Notes: generated from the sequence alone by a model not told the origin. DNA of 64,000 bases from JAFEDN01 sp963795715 (GCA_963795715.1 CAWCIY010000002.1:992001-1056000), one strand, 5' to 3'. Counted from the first letter of the stretch, positions 18,500 to 26,980 are shown. Numbers and translations are program-made.

Positions 18500-20065
18500 T
18501 CAAAATAATAATTTTGGTTCATCTCGAGTATTCTTTTCGGTTTCAAATTTACCCAGCCAATAACATAAAAGAGCGGCTGGAATTTTCATAAATTCAGTTT
18601 GCGGTAAATCTGGATTCTTAAAAGGACCTAAATCTGTCAAAGACTGTGTGACGATATAAGCTCGTTTTATATTATATTTTTTACATAATTTCATTAATCC
18701 GGGAAGGTCCTTCATATTAGTATGCTTATTTCTGTATTTTATTTCGAAAGGAATAATATTTTCGCCTTGGGTAATGACCAAATCGACTTCGTGGTTTTTT
18801 TCATCCTTCCAATAATTTATTCTTGATCCCGGTTCAGAGTACAAGAATAAATGTTTAAATATTGCGGTTTCAACTACCTTTCTCATCATATCCGGCTTTT
18901 CCAAAACCCCTTTTCCCATTAATAAAACGGAAGGAGCGATTGCAGGATCAGCTAGATAAACTTTAAATCTAGCTCTTAAGACATCTTTTCCATAGCCAAA
19001 TTTTTGTAGCCGATAAATTAAATGGGTGGCTTCTAATAATTCAATAAAATTGAATGCAGTAGTTCTGGAAACATTTAAATTGGACGCCAAATCTTCTAAA
19101 TTTAATATGCCGCCATCATTCATACACAAATAAAGAAAAACCTGTTCCAACTCAATAAATTTACGCACACCAAATAAAGCGGTCATGTCACGTTTCAACA
19201 CTTTGTCAATAATATCTTCACGTATTAAACTTTGAGCTTCTGTTATAGAACTAAATACAGTTTGTGGAAATCCTCCTTTAATAAGGTACTGATTAAATAC
19301 CGAAATTAATGGAACGGACAGCTGGGATAAACTTTGAAAATTTATTTTGGAATCAAATAAATCTTTTAAAGATTCTAGATTAAAATGTTTATCGGAAATG
19401 TTTTTTATGGATTCTAATTCTTGATTATTTACCTCTAAATAATGTTTTATTAGCCATAAATCCACACGGTTTTTTTGTGAACTATCAAACGCTTTTATAG
19501 CTTTTTCATAATAATTTTTTCTTAAATCTAAATATTCATAAAACGACAAAGTAGCTATGCGTATGGTATGCCATCTTCCAACACCCGATTCTTGTCCTTT
19601 ATGAACCAACGGAACTGCTGAACCAGTAAAAATAATTCTCCTATCCTTATTAAAATCAACTTGGTGTTTGATCCAGACTTGCCAGTCAGACATGAATTGG
19701 ACTTCATCGATAAACAAGTAGGTAGGTCCAGTTGACGGCGGCTCGCGTTCCATCCAAATTTCCACCACTTTGGCTATTCCCGCCATTTTTATAATAGGAT
19801 GATCAAAAGTAGCATATAGAACGTTGGCAGGTGCAACTTCATTATTGAGTAGCTCTTGGATGGCTTGTCTTATTAAAGTGGTTTTACCCACTTGCCGCGC
19901 TCCCGAAAGGAAGACTGCTCTATTGACAGGTGGGGACCAGGTCCACCAAAATAATTCATTAAATACAGATCTTTTCCAAAGTGAAAGGTCTTTTATAGTT
20001 TCACCCTTCCACCAAGGATTAAAGCCGTATAAGGTTAATGCCAAGTCATCTTTAGATATTTCCAT
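18500..20065 (-). CDS. AAA-family ATPase with DUF4143 C-terminal domain
   Basis: 521 residues. The N-terminal AAA_14 ATPase has Walker A GARQVGKTTLIR (near residue 55) and Walker B TYLFIDEVQ (near 115), followed by a sensor-like IIFTGSAVP. A winged-helix segment lies in the middle (LASNLNVSRTTAFNFIELL). The C-terminal DUF4143 has a PD-(D/E)xK-like core (EVDLVI...IPFEIKY), usually lacking proven nuclease activity. The family is widespread and of uncertain role, often a mobile or toxin-antitoxin-associated gene. It stands alone with a clear promoter; the AGAGG Shine-Dalgarno is unusually close to the ATG. A remnant of a related gene follows upstream. Confidence 0.88.
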   Translation of the reverse strand: MEISKDDLALTLYGFNPWWKGETIKDLSLWKRSVFNELFWWTWSPPVNRAVFLSGARQVGKTTLIRQAIQELLNNEVAPANVLYATFDHPIIKMAGIAKVVEIWMEREPPSTGPTYLFIDEVQFMSDWQVWIKHQVDFNKDRRIIFTGSAVPLVHKGQESGVGRWHTIRIATLSFYEYLDLRKNYYEKAIKAFDSSQKNRVDLWLIKHYLEVNNQELESIKNISDKHFNLESLKDLFDSKINFQSLSQLSVPLISVFNQYLIKGGFPQTVFSSITEAQSLIREDIIDKVLKRDMTALFGVRKFIELEQVFLYLCMNDGGILNLEDLASNLNVSRTTAFNFIELLEATHLIYRLQKFGYGKDVLRARFKVYLADPAIAPSVLLMGKGVLEKPDMMRKVVETAIFKHLFLYSEPGSRINYWKDEKNHEVDLVITQGENIIPFEIKYRNKHTNMKDLPGLMKLCKKYNIKRAYIVTQSLTDLGPFKNPDLPQTEFMKIPAALLCYWLGKFETEKNTRDEPKLLF

Positions 20066-20071
20066 CCTCTA

Positions 20072-20100
20072 AAAATAACTAATTATTCTATTTATGTCAA
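20072..20100 (-). promoter_or_regulatory. Candidate sigma-70 promoter for the AAA ATPase gene
   Basis: On the minus strand TTGACA (20100-20095) and TATTTT (20077-20072) are separated by 17 bp, just upstream of the ATG at 20065. The transcript leader would be almost absent. Confidence 0.4.
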
Positions 20101-20166
20101 GTATACTAGACATAAAAACCCCGTTCTTGATAAGAGCTTACTTAATTTGGATAGTAAAGAACTTTC

Positions 20167-20912
20167 TTAATCTTCTGGTGGGTTGCAAAACCAACTTTCG
20201 ATACTATACAAAGGAATTTCTCGAATACGCTGTTGTTGAGAAAACAAATGCCCAGCAATTTTTAATCCGTAAGGGCTTTCGGGGTGAGTTTCTAAATAAA
20301 GGTGTAGGCTGCACGACCATCCTTAGCGGATTTAACTTCAATCGGGATGATTTTTCCTTTGTGTTGAATAACGAAATCTACCTCTGCATTACTGCCACGT
20401 TTCTCGCGATGCCAATAATACAATTGCAATTTATTTTTGACATCATGGTAAGCTAGGAATTCTTGAGCAACCAACTGCTCGGTGATTGCTCCTATATTTT
20501 CAACTTTAATGGGAGTCATCAGCCACGTTCTGGTATCTAATCCTAACATTCTTTGAGCTAAGCCGATGTCAAAAAAGAACATTTTGAATTTTTTCTCATC
20601 AGCTTCAGCACCCAATGGTGGTTTGTGTGCAGCAGTATGAAAACAATAATGCCCAACTCCAGCTTTACTTAATAAAGTCAAAGCCTCTTTTAAGGGTAAA
20701 CTATGTATATCAGCCTCGACATGACTATATTTAAATTTGTTTCCTAATTGCTTTGGAATAGATGAGAAAATTTTATTAAGATAGATAATTTGTTTCTCTC
20801 CAGCATATTTATGAAAATCCTGCTGAAAAGTTTGCAAAATTTCATCTTGAATTTCGTGGCACAATTGTGGATCACCGTGTTCGATTGTGAGATGACGAGA
20901 CGCTTGATTACG
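20167..20912 (-). pseudogene. Remnant of a second AAA/DUF4143 ATPase
   Basis: Only the C-terminal part of an AAA_14/DUF4143 protein is left: the frame reads RHLTIEHGDPQ, continues through a winged-helix-like region and the PD-(D/E)xK-like core (AEVDFVIQHKGKIIPIEVKS). The P-loop half is missing; a stop codon precedes the first recognisable residue. A single-base deletion near 20300 ends the frame, after which the continuation (SLHLYLETHPESPYGLK ... WFCNPPED) stops at 20167. It is not a diverged copy of its neighbour over an obvious stretch; this is a different subfamily. Confidence 0.75.
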
Positions 20913-20918
20913 CTAAAT

Positions 20919-21812
20919 TTACGAAGTAGGCAAAACTCCAGTCATAATTTTTTTAATCTGCTTAATTAAATCTTTGAACAAAAGACTCCTTCCAGAAGCT
21001 CTTCGCCATACTAAACCCAGCTGTCTGGAGACTTCTTCATTTTGAAAGTGGATATAAGTTAATCCGTCATCCTTGCGGCAGGCTAATTGAGGCATTAAAG
21101 TCATGCCAATTCCGGAAGCGACCATGTGGCGAAGTGTTTCTAAGCTGGTTGCCTTAAAATTGGGGATTTCCTGAGCATTATTTTCTTCACATAGCGATAA
21201 CGCTTGATCTCGTAAGCAATGGCCATCTGTGAGCAGCAACAAATTTTCCCCTGAGAGTTCTTTGGTATCGATATTTTTCTTGTTGGACCAATTATGGTTT
21301 TTTGGCAGAGCCAACAGCAGTTCCTCGCAATAAAGAATTTCTGAATTCAGATGGCTATCTTTAACAGGAAATCCCATAATCGCAATATCCAACTTGCCTG
21401 ATTTTAATTCATCCAGAAGAAATGGGGTTTGAGCTTCCGTTAAAAATATCTTTAAGTTCGGATACAATTCAGACAAGGAAGGAAAAACTAAGGGCAGAAA
21501 ATAAGGAGCGCAAGTGGGTATAATTCCTAAATTAACCTGACCGGTAAAAGGATCTTTCATAGCCTGTGCTTTTTCTTTCATGGCGTCTACTTCGCGCAGT
21601 ACGTTGAAAGCATGTTCGGCCATCTGTACACCTGCTTCAGTTAAACGAACCGATTTATTAGTTCGCTCTAGCAGTTGCACTCCCAGACGGTCTTCCAATT
21701 TTTTAATCTGCATACTTAACGTAGGCTGACTAACAAAACACTTTTTAGCCGCCTTACCAAAATGAGTGTATTTCGCTAAAGCCGCTAGATATTTCATACT
21801 TTGTATATTCAT
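20919..21812 (-). CDS. oxyR: Hydrogen peroxide-sensing LysR regulator OxyR
   Basis: 297 residues from ATG 21812 (MNIQSMKYLAALAKYTHFG). The N-terminal LysR helix-turn-helix contains CFVSQPTLSMQIKKLE. The sensing domain keeps both redox cysteines in LTDGHCLRDQALSLC, matching the E. coli OxyR C199/C208 region (LEDGHCLRDQAMGFC), plus ATSLETLRHMVASGIGMTLMP. It should activate peroxide defence genes upon disulfide formation. No catalase or ahpC lies next to it in the window. Confidence 0.93.
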   Translation of the reverse strand: MNIQSMKYLAALAKYTHFGKAAKKCFVSQPTLSMQIKKLEDRLGVQLLERTNKSVRLTEAGVQMAEHAFNVLREVDAMKEKAQAMKDPFTGQVNLGIIPTCAPYFLPLVFPSLSELYPNLKIFLTEAQTPFLLDELKSGKLDIAIMGFPVKDSHLNSEILYCEELLLALPKNHNWSNKKNIDTKELSGENLLLLTDGHCLRDQALSLCEENNAQEIPNFKATSLETLRHMVASGIGMTLMPQLACRKDDGLTYIHFQNEEVSRQLGLVWRRASGRSLLFKDLIKQIKKIMTGVLPTS

Positions 21813-21887
21813 TTGATTATTATACCCTATTTTGCCCGGCATTTAGCACCCAGTGACCGAGCGATGCCTCAATGGGATGCTAAATGT

Positions 21888-22850
21888 TCAAGTTTTTATG
21901 ACAGAGCCTAAGCAGTTGTTAACAATGTTTTCTTGGTCCTTCTTCTTTTCGAAGGATGGCATGAACAGACTTGCTTGGATCGTCATTTTATAACTCATTC
22001 TTTTTGCATGTTTTGTTAATATAATACCGTCTACAGTGGTGCTGCGTTGGTCTTCCTTTTCCCATAAAACACTATTATTAGTGGGGATTGTATTGCATGA
22101 GTAGTATTCCACGAAGGATGGATTGAAATTAAAATCACCACATATCACTGAAAACTGATCCGCATATTTTACTAACAAAAGTGCTATAAAATCACAATAT
22201 GCTTTACCCTGCACAGATAAAGCTGATTTGGAGGTTTTATGCTCATCCGCTGAAAATGGCAGGTGCAACAATGAAAAATATTGTTTTTGTTTTCCTTTTG
22301 ATAATTCCCAAGTTTGAAAGCGATTAGCCAGTTTATCTGAAAGTTGAGTTTGTTTAATCTCGTTTTTTACTTTTTTGACTTGAAAATGGCTGTCTACTAA
22401 GAGTAAAAGACCCCAGTCGGCTTTGTGTTTCACTTGAGGTTGATAAAAGCCTTTTGCAACCAGTGCTTTCATCCACGGGAATTTAGTTAAGCTTTTTAAA
22501 AAATGATCCAAATCTTCTTTGCGGACCGGACCTTCGCAAATTCCTATTTCGATGATTCCAGGGTTACGAAATACGATTTCGGCTATAACAGCCGCTACTT
22601 TAGAGAGGCGAACCGTATATTGTTGATCAGTTTCTTCAATGCCAAAACCATTATTATAACCACCACGCCGCGTTGCACATCTCATCATAATGTTAAAACA
22701 TAAAGAGGTTTGATATACTACCGGGTGGTGGTCGGAGACTTGAGCGCTAATGACATCGTTGCCATCTAAAACCGCCAAATGATATTCATCATAGACCCGG
22801 CGGGTTGCGAGCAAACTTTTTAGAATTTTGTGTTTTTCGATATTTTTCAT
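21888..22850 (-). CDS. Endonuclease/exonuclease/phosphatase-fold protein, motif order permuted
   Basis: 320 residues with no signal peptide. Recognisable EEP (DNase I-like) motifs are LCFNIMM (first strand, residues 50-56), GIIEIGICEG (catalytic Glu near 106), SLLHLPFS (near 193-200), VICGDFNFNP (236-244) and VDGIIL (273-278). The SDHHPV motif, which normally ends an EEP domain after the (I/V)D-x-I-L strand, is found at residues 39-44, ahead of the first strand. This suggests a circular permutation of the fold. Substrate (nucleic acid, phosphoinositide or other) is unknown. It is a single gene with its own AT-rich upstream region. Confidence 0.65.
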   Translation of the reverse strand: MKNIEKHKILKSLLATRRVYDEYHLAVLDGNDVISAQVSDHHPVVYQTSLCFNIMMRCATRRGGYNNGFGIEETDQQYTVRLSKVAAVIAEIVFRNPGIIEIGICEGPVRKEDLDHFLKSLTKFPWMKALVAKGFYQPQVKHKADWGLLLLVDSHFQVKKVKNEIKQTQLSDKLANRFQTWELSKGKQKQYFSLLHLPFSADEHKTSKSALSVQGKAYCDFIALLLVKYADQFSVICGDFNFNPSFVEYYSCNTIPTNNSVLWEKEDQRSTTVDGIILTKHAKRMSYKMTIQASLFMPSFEKKKDQENIVNNCLGSVIKT

Positions 22851-23157
22851 TGGCTACCTCTAATTAATAAATTGATAGATCAATTTTGTTAATTTAGAGT
22901 AGCTTAGTAAAATCAAACGTTTTGATAGCAACGATAGAAAAAAGCTATTATTCTACAGCATGTCAACACGGAAAAAATTATCTCAAACACCGCCTTTTTC
23001 TTGTATCATTTTTTCCCATGAATATTGCTCAGTAAAAAAATCAATGGGAGTAGTCACCAAAATACCATCCTGATGGATAGCGTTTCATGGCTAAAAACTC
23101 CCATAATCCAAAATAGACGCGTCTATTTTGGATTATGGGAAAAAATAGCCGGGATTA
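22851..23157. other. Intergenic region upstream of the EEP-like gene
   Basis: AT-rich. No coding potential is seen on either strand. It should hold the promoter of the minus-strand EEP-like gene and contains the palindromic terminator at 23099-23140. Confidence 0.5.
23099..23140 (-). terminator. Perfect 42-bp palindrome, terminator of the radical SAM gene
   Basis: A perfect 21-bp inverted repeat with no spacer (arm TCCCATAATCCAAAATAGACG). On the minus strand it is followed by GTTTTTAG and lies 17 bp after the radical SAM stop, consistent with a terminator. The zero-length spacer and dyad symmetry would also suit a protein-binding site. Confidence 0.65.
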
Positions 23158-24225
23158 CTAGTCAAATAAATCAAGTTGATGCTTGTTGGAATTTGGCTTT
23201 TTAAAACTTTGGGTATCGTAAGAGGTATCACTCACATTTAATTTAAAACGTTTACAGGCTAACTTAAAGCGCATTGCCAATAATTCGGCAAATTCACCTT
23301 CGCCGCGCATTCTTTTGCCAAAAGTGGCGTCATATTCTTTGCCGTTGCGCATTTGCCGAATAATACTCATTACATGCTCTGCCCGCTCTGGAAAATGCTG
23401 TGCCAGCCATTCTTTAAAAAGATCTTTTACTTCATGCGGGAGGCGAATAAAAGTATAACCCGCGTTTGTGGCCCCAGCTTTTTTAGCGGATTCTAATATC
23501 TTTTCTAATTCTGAATCGTTGATAAGTGGTATCATCGGCGCTGCCATTACTCGTACTGGAATACCTTGTCCAACCAGTTGTTGGATAAGTTTCAATCTGG
23601 CTTGGGGGGCGCCGGTGCGAGGCTCAAGAATTTGTTTTAATTTAATGGACAAAGTAGTGATGCTTACGGCCACTTTGGCTAAATTGCGTTTAGCCATATC
23701 CGCCAATATGTCGATATCTCTGGAAATTAAAGTGCTTTTAGTAATGATCCCTACTGGATGGTTAGTGCGATTCAACACTTCCAATATCGACCGGGTTATT
23801 TTTAATTTGCTTTCTGAAGGCTGGTAAGGATCTGTGTTAGAACCTAACATAATCGGTTTGCACTGGTAATTTGGCTTACTCAGTTCTTGCTCCAACAATT
23901 GCGCGGCATCCGGTTTATAAAAAATTTTAGATTCAAAATCCAAACCCGGTGACATGTTCATATAAGCATGAGCAGGTCGAGCATAACAATAAATGCAGCC
24001 ATGTTCGCAACCGCGATAAGGATTAATCGATTGTTCAAAACCGATATCAGGTGAATCGTTACGGGTAATAATAGATTTGGAATTTTCGCGAATCAAAGTA
24101 GTTTGCAGGGTAGAAACGATTTCATCATCCCCGTATAAATCCCAGCCGTCATCAAATTCTTCTCGCTCAGTAACTTCAAATCTACCTGCTGGATTGCTAA
24201 TTGCGCCTCTATTTTTAATTTGCAT
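23158..24225 (-). CDS. PA0069-family radical SAM protein
   Basis: 355 residues related to spore photoproduct lyase-like radical SAM proteins. The cluster motif is CEHGCIYCYARP (CxxxCxxC, near residue 73-80). GSNTDPYQPSES follows, typical of the COG1533/PA0069 group, as is the N-terminal NPAGRFE and GFEQSINPYRGCEHGCIY. The iron-sulfur cluster cleaves S-adenosylmethionine to generate a radical; the substrate of this family is not known to me. It is a single gene ending at the 42-bp palindrome. Confidence 0.9.
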   Translation of the reverse strand: MQIKNRGAISNPAGRFEVTEREEFDDGWDLYGDDEIVSTLQTTLIRENSKSIITRNDSPDIGFEQSINPYRGCEHGCIYCYARPAHAYMNMSPGLDFESKIFYKPDAAQLLEQELSKPNYQCKPIMLGSNTDPYQPSESKLKITRSILEVLNRTNHPVGIITKSTLISRDIDILADMAKRNLAKVAVSITTLSIKLKQILEPRTGAPQARLKLIQQLVGQGIPVRVMAAPMIPLINDSELEKILESAKKAGATNAGYTFIRLPHEVKDLFKEWLAQHFPERAEHVMSIIRQMRNGKEYDATFGKRMRGEGEFAELLAMRFKLACKRFKLNVSDTSYDTQSFKKPNSNKHQLDLFD

Positions 24226-24349
24226 TTTTTAGCAACTATTCATGTGTTTCTACGTCCCCTTTAAAATTCTTGTCTTCCATTGAATTATACACCTGGAAGC
24301 TTTATAAACCAATTAAGCTTGCTGTACGCATTCCATTATTAATTTTATA

Positions 24350-24378
24350 TTGACAATTTTATATAACCTATTTAAAAT
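24350..24378 (+). promoter_or_regulatory. Candidate sigma-70 promoter
   Basis: TTGACA (24350-24355) and TAAAAT (24373-24378) with a 17-bp spacer in a very AT-rich stretch, about 57 bp upstream of the ATG at 24435. Confidence 0.5.
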
Positions 24379-24434
24379 TATCAAATTCAGTAAATAAATA
24401 ATAAAATTAATATTTTACAAAATAGGTAAGTAAG

Positions 24435-25073
24435 ATGAAAAAGCTAGGTGAACCACTATTGGAATATGATCAATTAATTATAGAAGTTAATGACAACAAA
24501 TTTAACGATGAAAATGAATTTAAAAATTCTCTTGCCCCAATATTGCGGCAAAGGCTGAATGAGAGACTGGAAAATAACCCAACTTCTCAAGCTGCTCTTG
24601 AAATTGTATTTAAAAATTGGGATAAAGAAGATATTCGATTTATCAATAGAGAATTTGAAAAAGAATATACCGAAGCAAAGAGAACAGTATGGTGTCAAGC
24701 AGGAGGAATAATAGGTTCAGGGATAGGGATAGCATCCGGTCTTTTTTTATCCATACTCGGAACAAGTAGAGCTAACGAAGGAGAAGATCAATACCTCAAA
24801 TTCCTAGTCAGTGGAGTAGCAATTTTTTTCCTTAGCCTTGGATCATATTGTTACATTTATAAATACAATAATGTGTCAATGGGTGAACGCCTTGTTGCTA
24901 TACTGAGTGAACGGCTTGTTGCTATAGTTAATAAATTTGTGGATGAATTATGCAGAAGCAGCTCACCTAAAAAACGAAAGGAAACAGTAATAAATATTTT
25001 TAATGACACTAACATAATGCATAAGGATGTGCATGATCTTATTGGGAACTATATTTACACCCCCAACTCTTAA
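24435..25073 (+). CDS. Unknown protein with two membrane segments
   Basis: 212 residues; I do not recognise a family. A charged N-terminal part of about 75 residues is followed by two hydrophobic segments (IIGSGIGIASGLFLSILG near 78-96 and LVSGVAIFFLSLGSYCYIY near 113-132) and a charged C-terminal part with two near-identical short stretches (GERLVAILSERLVAI). It could be a hairpin-like inner membrane protein or an effector that targets host membranes. It has a strong promoter of its own, and its AT content is higher than that of the housekeeping genes, which suggests an accessory gene. Confidence 0.6.
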   Translation: MKKLGEPLLEYDQLIIEVNDNKFNDENEFKNSLAPILRQRLNERLENNPTSQAALEIVFKNWDKEDIRFINREFEKEYTEAKRTVWCQAGGIIGSGIGIASGLFLSILGTSRANEGEDQYLKFLVSGVAIFFLSLGSYCYIYKYNNVSMGERLVAILSERLVAIVNKFVDELCRSSSPKKRKETVINIFNDTNIMHKDVHDLIGNYIYTPNS

Positions 25074-25430
25074 CAAATTAGTTTCTCGCCTTCGCGAAAG
25101 CGGGGCGGAGACGGCATTATATACATTTTTGCGTCTTCTTCAAAACTTCAGATGTTCAAGCGCTTATTGATGAGTGAATGACTTTTCCTTGGCCCGGCGT
25201 CGTTCTCAGCTCAGCAATTCCCGGTGAGTTTTAACTATTTGATTTAATAAAATAAATCACCTTTATAAAAAAATAATTTTCGTAGAAAATTATCCCCGCG
25301 ATGGGGGATTGCAAGGGGGAGAATCGCGATTCTCCCCCTTCATTCCGAGCATTGGCTCCGCCGAGCGCAGGATAAAAACAGGAAGCAATTTTCGCTGTAC
25401 TCAGCGAGTTGCTATGATGTATTAAGAAAT

Positions 25431-25476
25431 CTTCCTCCATTATAAAATAAGGTATTGAAGTGAATAATGGAGGAAG
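25431..25476 (+). promoter_or_regulatory. Hairpin sequestering the transposase ribosome-binding site
   Basis: A perfect 13-bp inverted repeat (CTTCCTCCATTAT at 25431-25443 and its complement at 25464-25476) with a 20-nt loop. The right arm contains the GGAGGAAG Shine-Dalgarno of the transposase (ATG 25481); the left arm is the subterminal repeat of the element. Read-through transcripts from outside would fold and hide the ribosome-binding site, whereas a transcript starting inside the hairpin would not. That regulatory reading is inference. Confidence 0.6.
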
Positions 25477-25480
25477 ATAT

Positions 25481-26572
25481 ATGTACAAGTACGATTATAC
25501 AGGAAAGACGATATATATGGGAATTGACGTTCATAAAAAAACCTATAGTTGCGTCAGTATCTGCGAGGGAGAGGTTATTAAGCGTGATACGATGCCTGCT
25601 AAGCCTGAGGTATTACTCAGTTATATTCATAATCATTTTCAGGGAGCGGAGGTTAAAACAGCCTATGAAGCCGGATTTTCAGGTTTTCATTTGCATCGTT
25701 TTTTATTATCGCACGGAATTAAAAACCAGGTTGTGCACCCTGGGGCCATTGAAGTAGCATCGAGAGATCGGGTAAAAACGGATAAACGCGATGCATTAAA
25801 AATAGCGACCCAACTAGCGAGTCATCGCCTGAAAGGGATATTTGTGCCGACGGTCGAACAAGAAGGGCGACGGAGCGTCACGCGACTCCGTCAGCAAATT
25901 TGGCAAAGTCGGCAGCGAATAGGGAATCAATTGAAAGGCCTGTTATTTACGCAAGGATTGATGCCTGTAGAAGATGATACGAGGATATCTGCTTGCTGGA
26001 TCCTGAAGAAATTAAATGAGCTATCCGATATTCAAGTGCCTGAGGACCTGAAGTATAGTATTCACTGTTATGCTCAGGAATGGCAGGACTTAACCCGGAG
26101 TTTAAAGATGATTGAAGAGCAACTCAAAAATCAAGCCCAGGAGGATGGATTAACGATGATTTATGAAAGTGTCCCCGGCATAGGGTTATTGCATGGCCGG
26201 GAACTGGCGAATGAATTAGGGGATATGAGCCAGTTTAAAAACGAGAAGAGGCTCTTTAGTTTTCTGGGACTGACCCCGAGTGAATATTCTTCTGGAGAGC
26301 ACGTTCGACAAGGGAATATTAGTCGACAGGGTCGGTCTATATTCCGTAAAATATTCATAGAAGCCGCATGGGTGGCCATCCGTCAAGATCCCAATTTGAA
26401 GGAGATTTATGACAGATTATCCGCCCATCGAGGGAAGAAGCGGGCTATTGTTGCGGTAGCTCGACACCTGGCAGGGCGGATCAGAGCCTGTATTAGAACA
26501 GGATGCTTATATGAGAAGAGAGCAGCGATCAAAGATCAAGTGAAGCAGCAACAGTTTGCGGTGACCCCGTAG
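25481..26572 (+). CDS. IS110/IS1111-family transposase (DEDD recombinase)
   Basis: 363 residues from ATG 25481, with GGAGGAAG 4 nt upstream; a GTG at 25460 in the same frame would lie inside the hairpin. The N-terminal RuvC-like DEDD domain has the acidic residues in MGIDVHKKTY, TAYEAGFSG and VKTDKRDALK. The C-terminal transposase_20 domain has ESVPGIGLLHGREL and the catalytic-serine region GNISRQGRSIFRKIFIEAAW. The frame is intact, so the element may be active. Members of this family are guided by an element-encoded bridge RNA. Confidence 0.95.
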   Translation: MYKYDYTGKTIYMGIDVHKKTYSCVSICEGEVIKRDTMPAKPEVLLSYIHNHFQGAEVKTAYEAGFSGFHLHRFLLSHGIKNQVVHPGAIEVASRDRVKTDKRDALKIATQLASHRLKGIFVPTVEQEGRRSVTRLRQQIWQSRQRIGNQLKGLLFTQGLMPVEDDTRISACWILKKLNELSDIQVPEDLKYSIHCYAQEWQDLTRSLKMIEEQLKNQAQEDGLTMIYESVPGIGLLHGRELANELGDMSQFKNEKRLFSFLGLTPSEYSSGEHVRQGNISRQGRSIFRKIFIEAAWVAIRQDPNLKEIYDRLSAHRGKKRAIVAVARHLAGRIRACIRTGCLYEKRAAIKDQVKQQQFAVTP

Positions 26573-26880
26573 CAATTCCTGTGAGTCTGAGAGGACCACG
26601 TTAGCGAGTTTGGGGCACGCACCTTATTAAACTGAATGAACAGCTTGTGCGTATTTCTACGGAAATAACCACGAATAGCAGATTAGGGCAATAAGCCTTG
26701 TTTAAATGCTGAAGATCTTTGAAGAAAAAAGGTAATCATGCGCTGTGATCAGCTATCGCTGATCACAGCACATCACCCAATGATGGGGTCGCCTGCGAAC
26801 AGTCAAGGCTAAACCCCTTTGGGGTGCGCTTCGCGCAGCCTTGACTGTTCTTCGGCTCTTAATTTTTTAGACCATTTCGG
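26573..26880 (+). ncRNA. Candidate bridge (seek) RNA region of the IS1111-type element
   Basis: No ORF is present. Strong RNA structure is visible: a perfect 12-bp stem with a TATC loop (26742-26769) and a perfect 14-bp stem (26797-26810 with 26837-26850) enclosing two smaller hairpins (ACCCC/GGGGT and TGCGC/GCGCA), forming a multi-branch structure. In the IS1111 group the guide RNA is encoded downstream of the transposase. Position and structure fit, but guide loops were not matched to the target by computation. Confidence 0.4.
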
Positions 26881-26980
26881 ATGGAGGGGATTTCTTTGTC
26901 CCTAACCCTTGACAATACACATAGCGGAATTGCTGTTCTCAGCTCTTGCAGGTATCACTAAAACTGATTAAGATGCTGCT

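Larger units (their letters stand above)
25407..26922 (+). mobile_element. IS110-family (IS1111-type) insertion sequence
   Basis: About 1.5 kb with one transposase gene and a long 3' non-coding region. Subterminal inverted repeats are visible: AAGAAATCTTCCTCCAT at 25424-25440 and its near complement ATGGAGGGGATTTCTT at 26881-26896. They are identical apart from two bases. Subterminal repeats and a long downstream non-coding part are typical of the IS1111 subgroup. The exact ends are ambiguous by about 4 bp (AGCG present at both junctions). No target duplication of its own is evident, as expected for the family. Its target is the terminal palindrome of a MITE; IS1111-type elements are known to target REP-like hairpins. 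Confidence 0.85.
25212..26935. mobile_element. Family A MITE interrupted by an IS1111-type element
   Basis: The left end CAGCAATTCCCGGTGAG (25212) and right end AGCGGAATTGCTG (to 26935) are the terminal repeats of family A. The whole is bounded by a perfect 9-bp direct repeat, TTCTCAGCT, at 25203-25211 and 26936-26944. Without the nested insertion sequence (about 25407-26922) the MITE is about 205 bp, close to the 197-bp copy at 53522-53718. The core (GCAAGGGGGAGAATCGCGAT) is shared with the other copies. Order of events: MITE insertion, then IS insertion into its right terminal palindrome. Confidence 0.85.

Noticed and set aside
20094..20456. 120-codon plus-strand ORF
   Set aside because: Antisense to the AAA/DUF4143 remnant, whose motifs are clear on the other strand.
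25080..25110. Possible terminator hairpin after the gene at 24435
   Set aside because: A GC-rich imperfect dyad is present but no T-run follows; not reported as a terminator.
25231..25488. Minus-strand open frame containing GGESRFSPL
   Set aside because: It is a translation of the family A core; similar peptides come from the copy near 42900. No gene.
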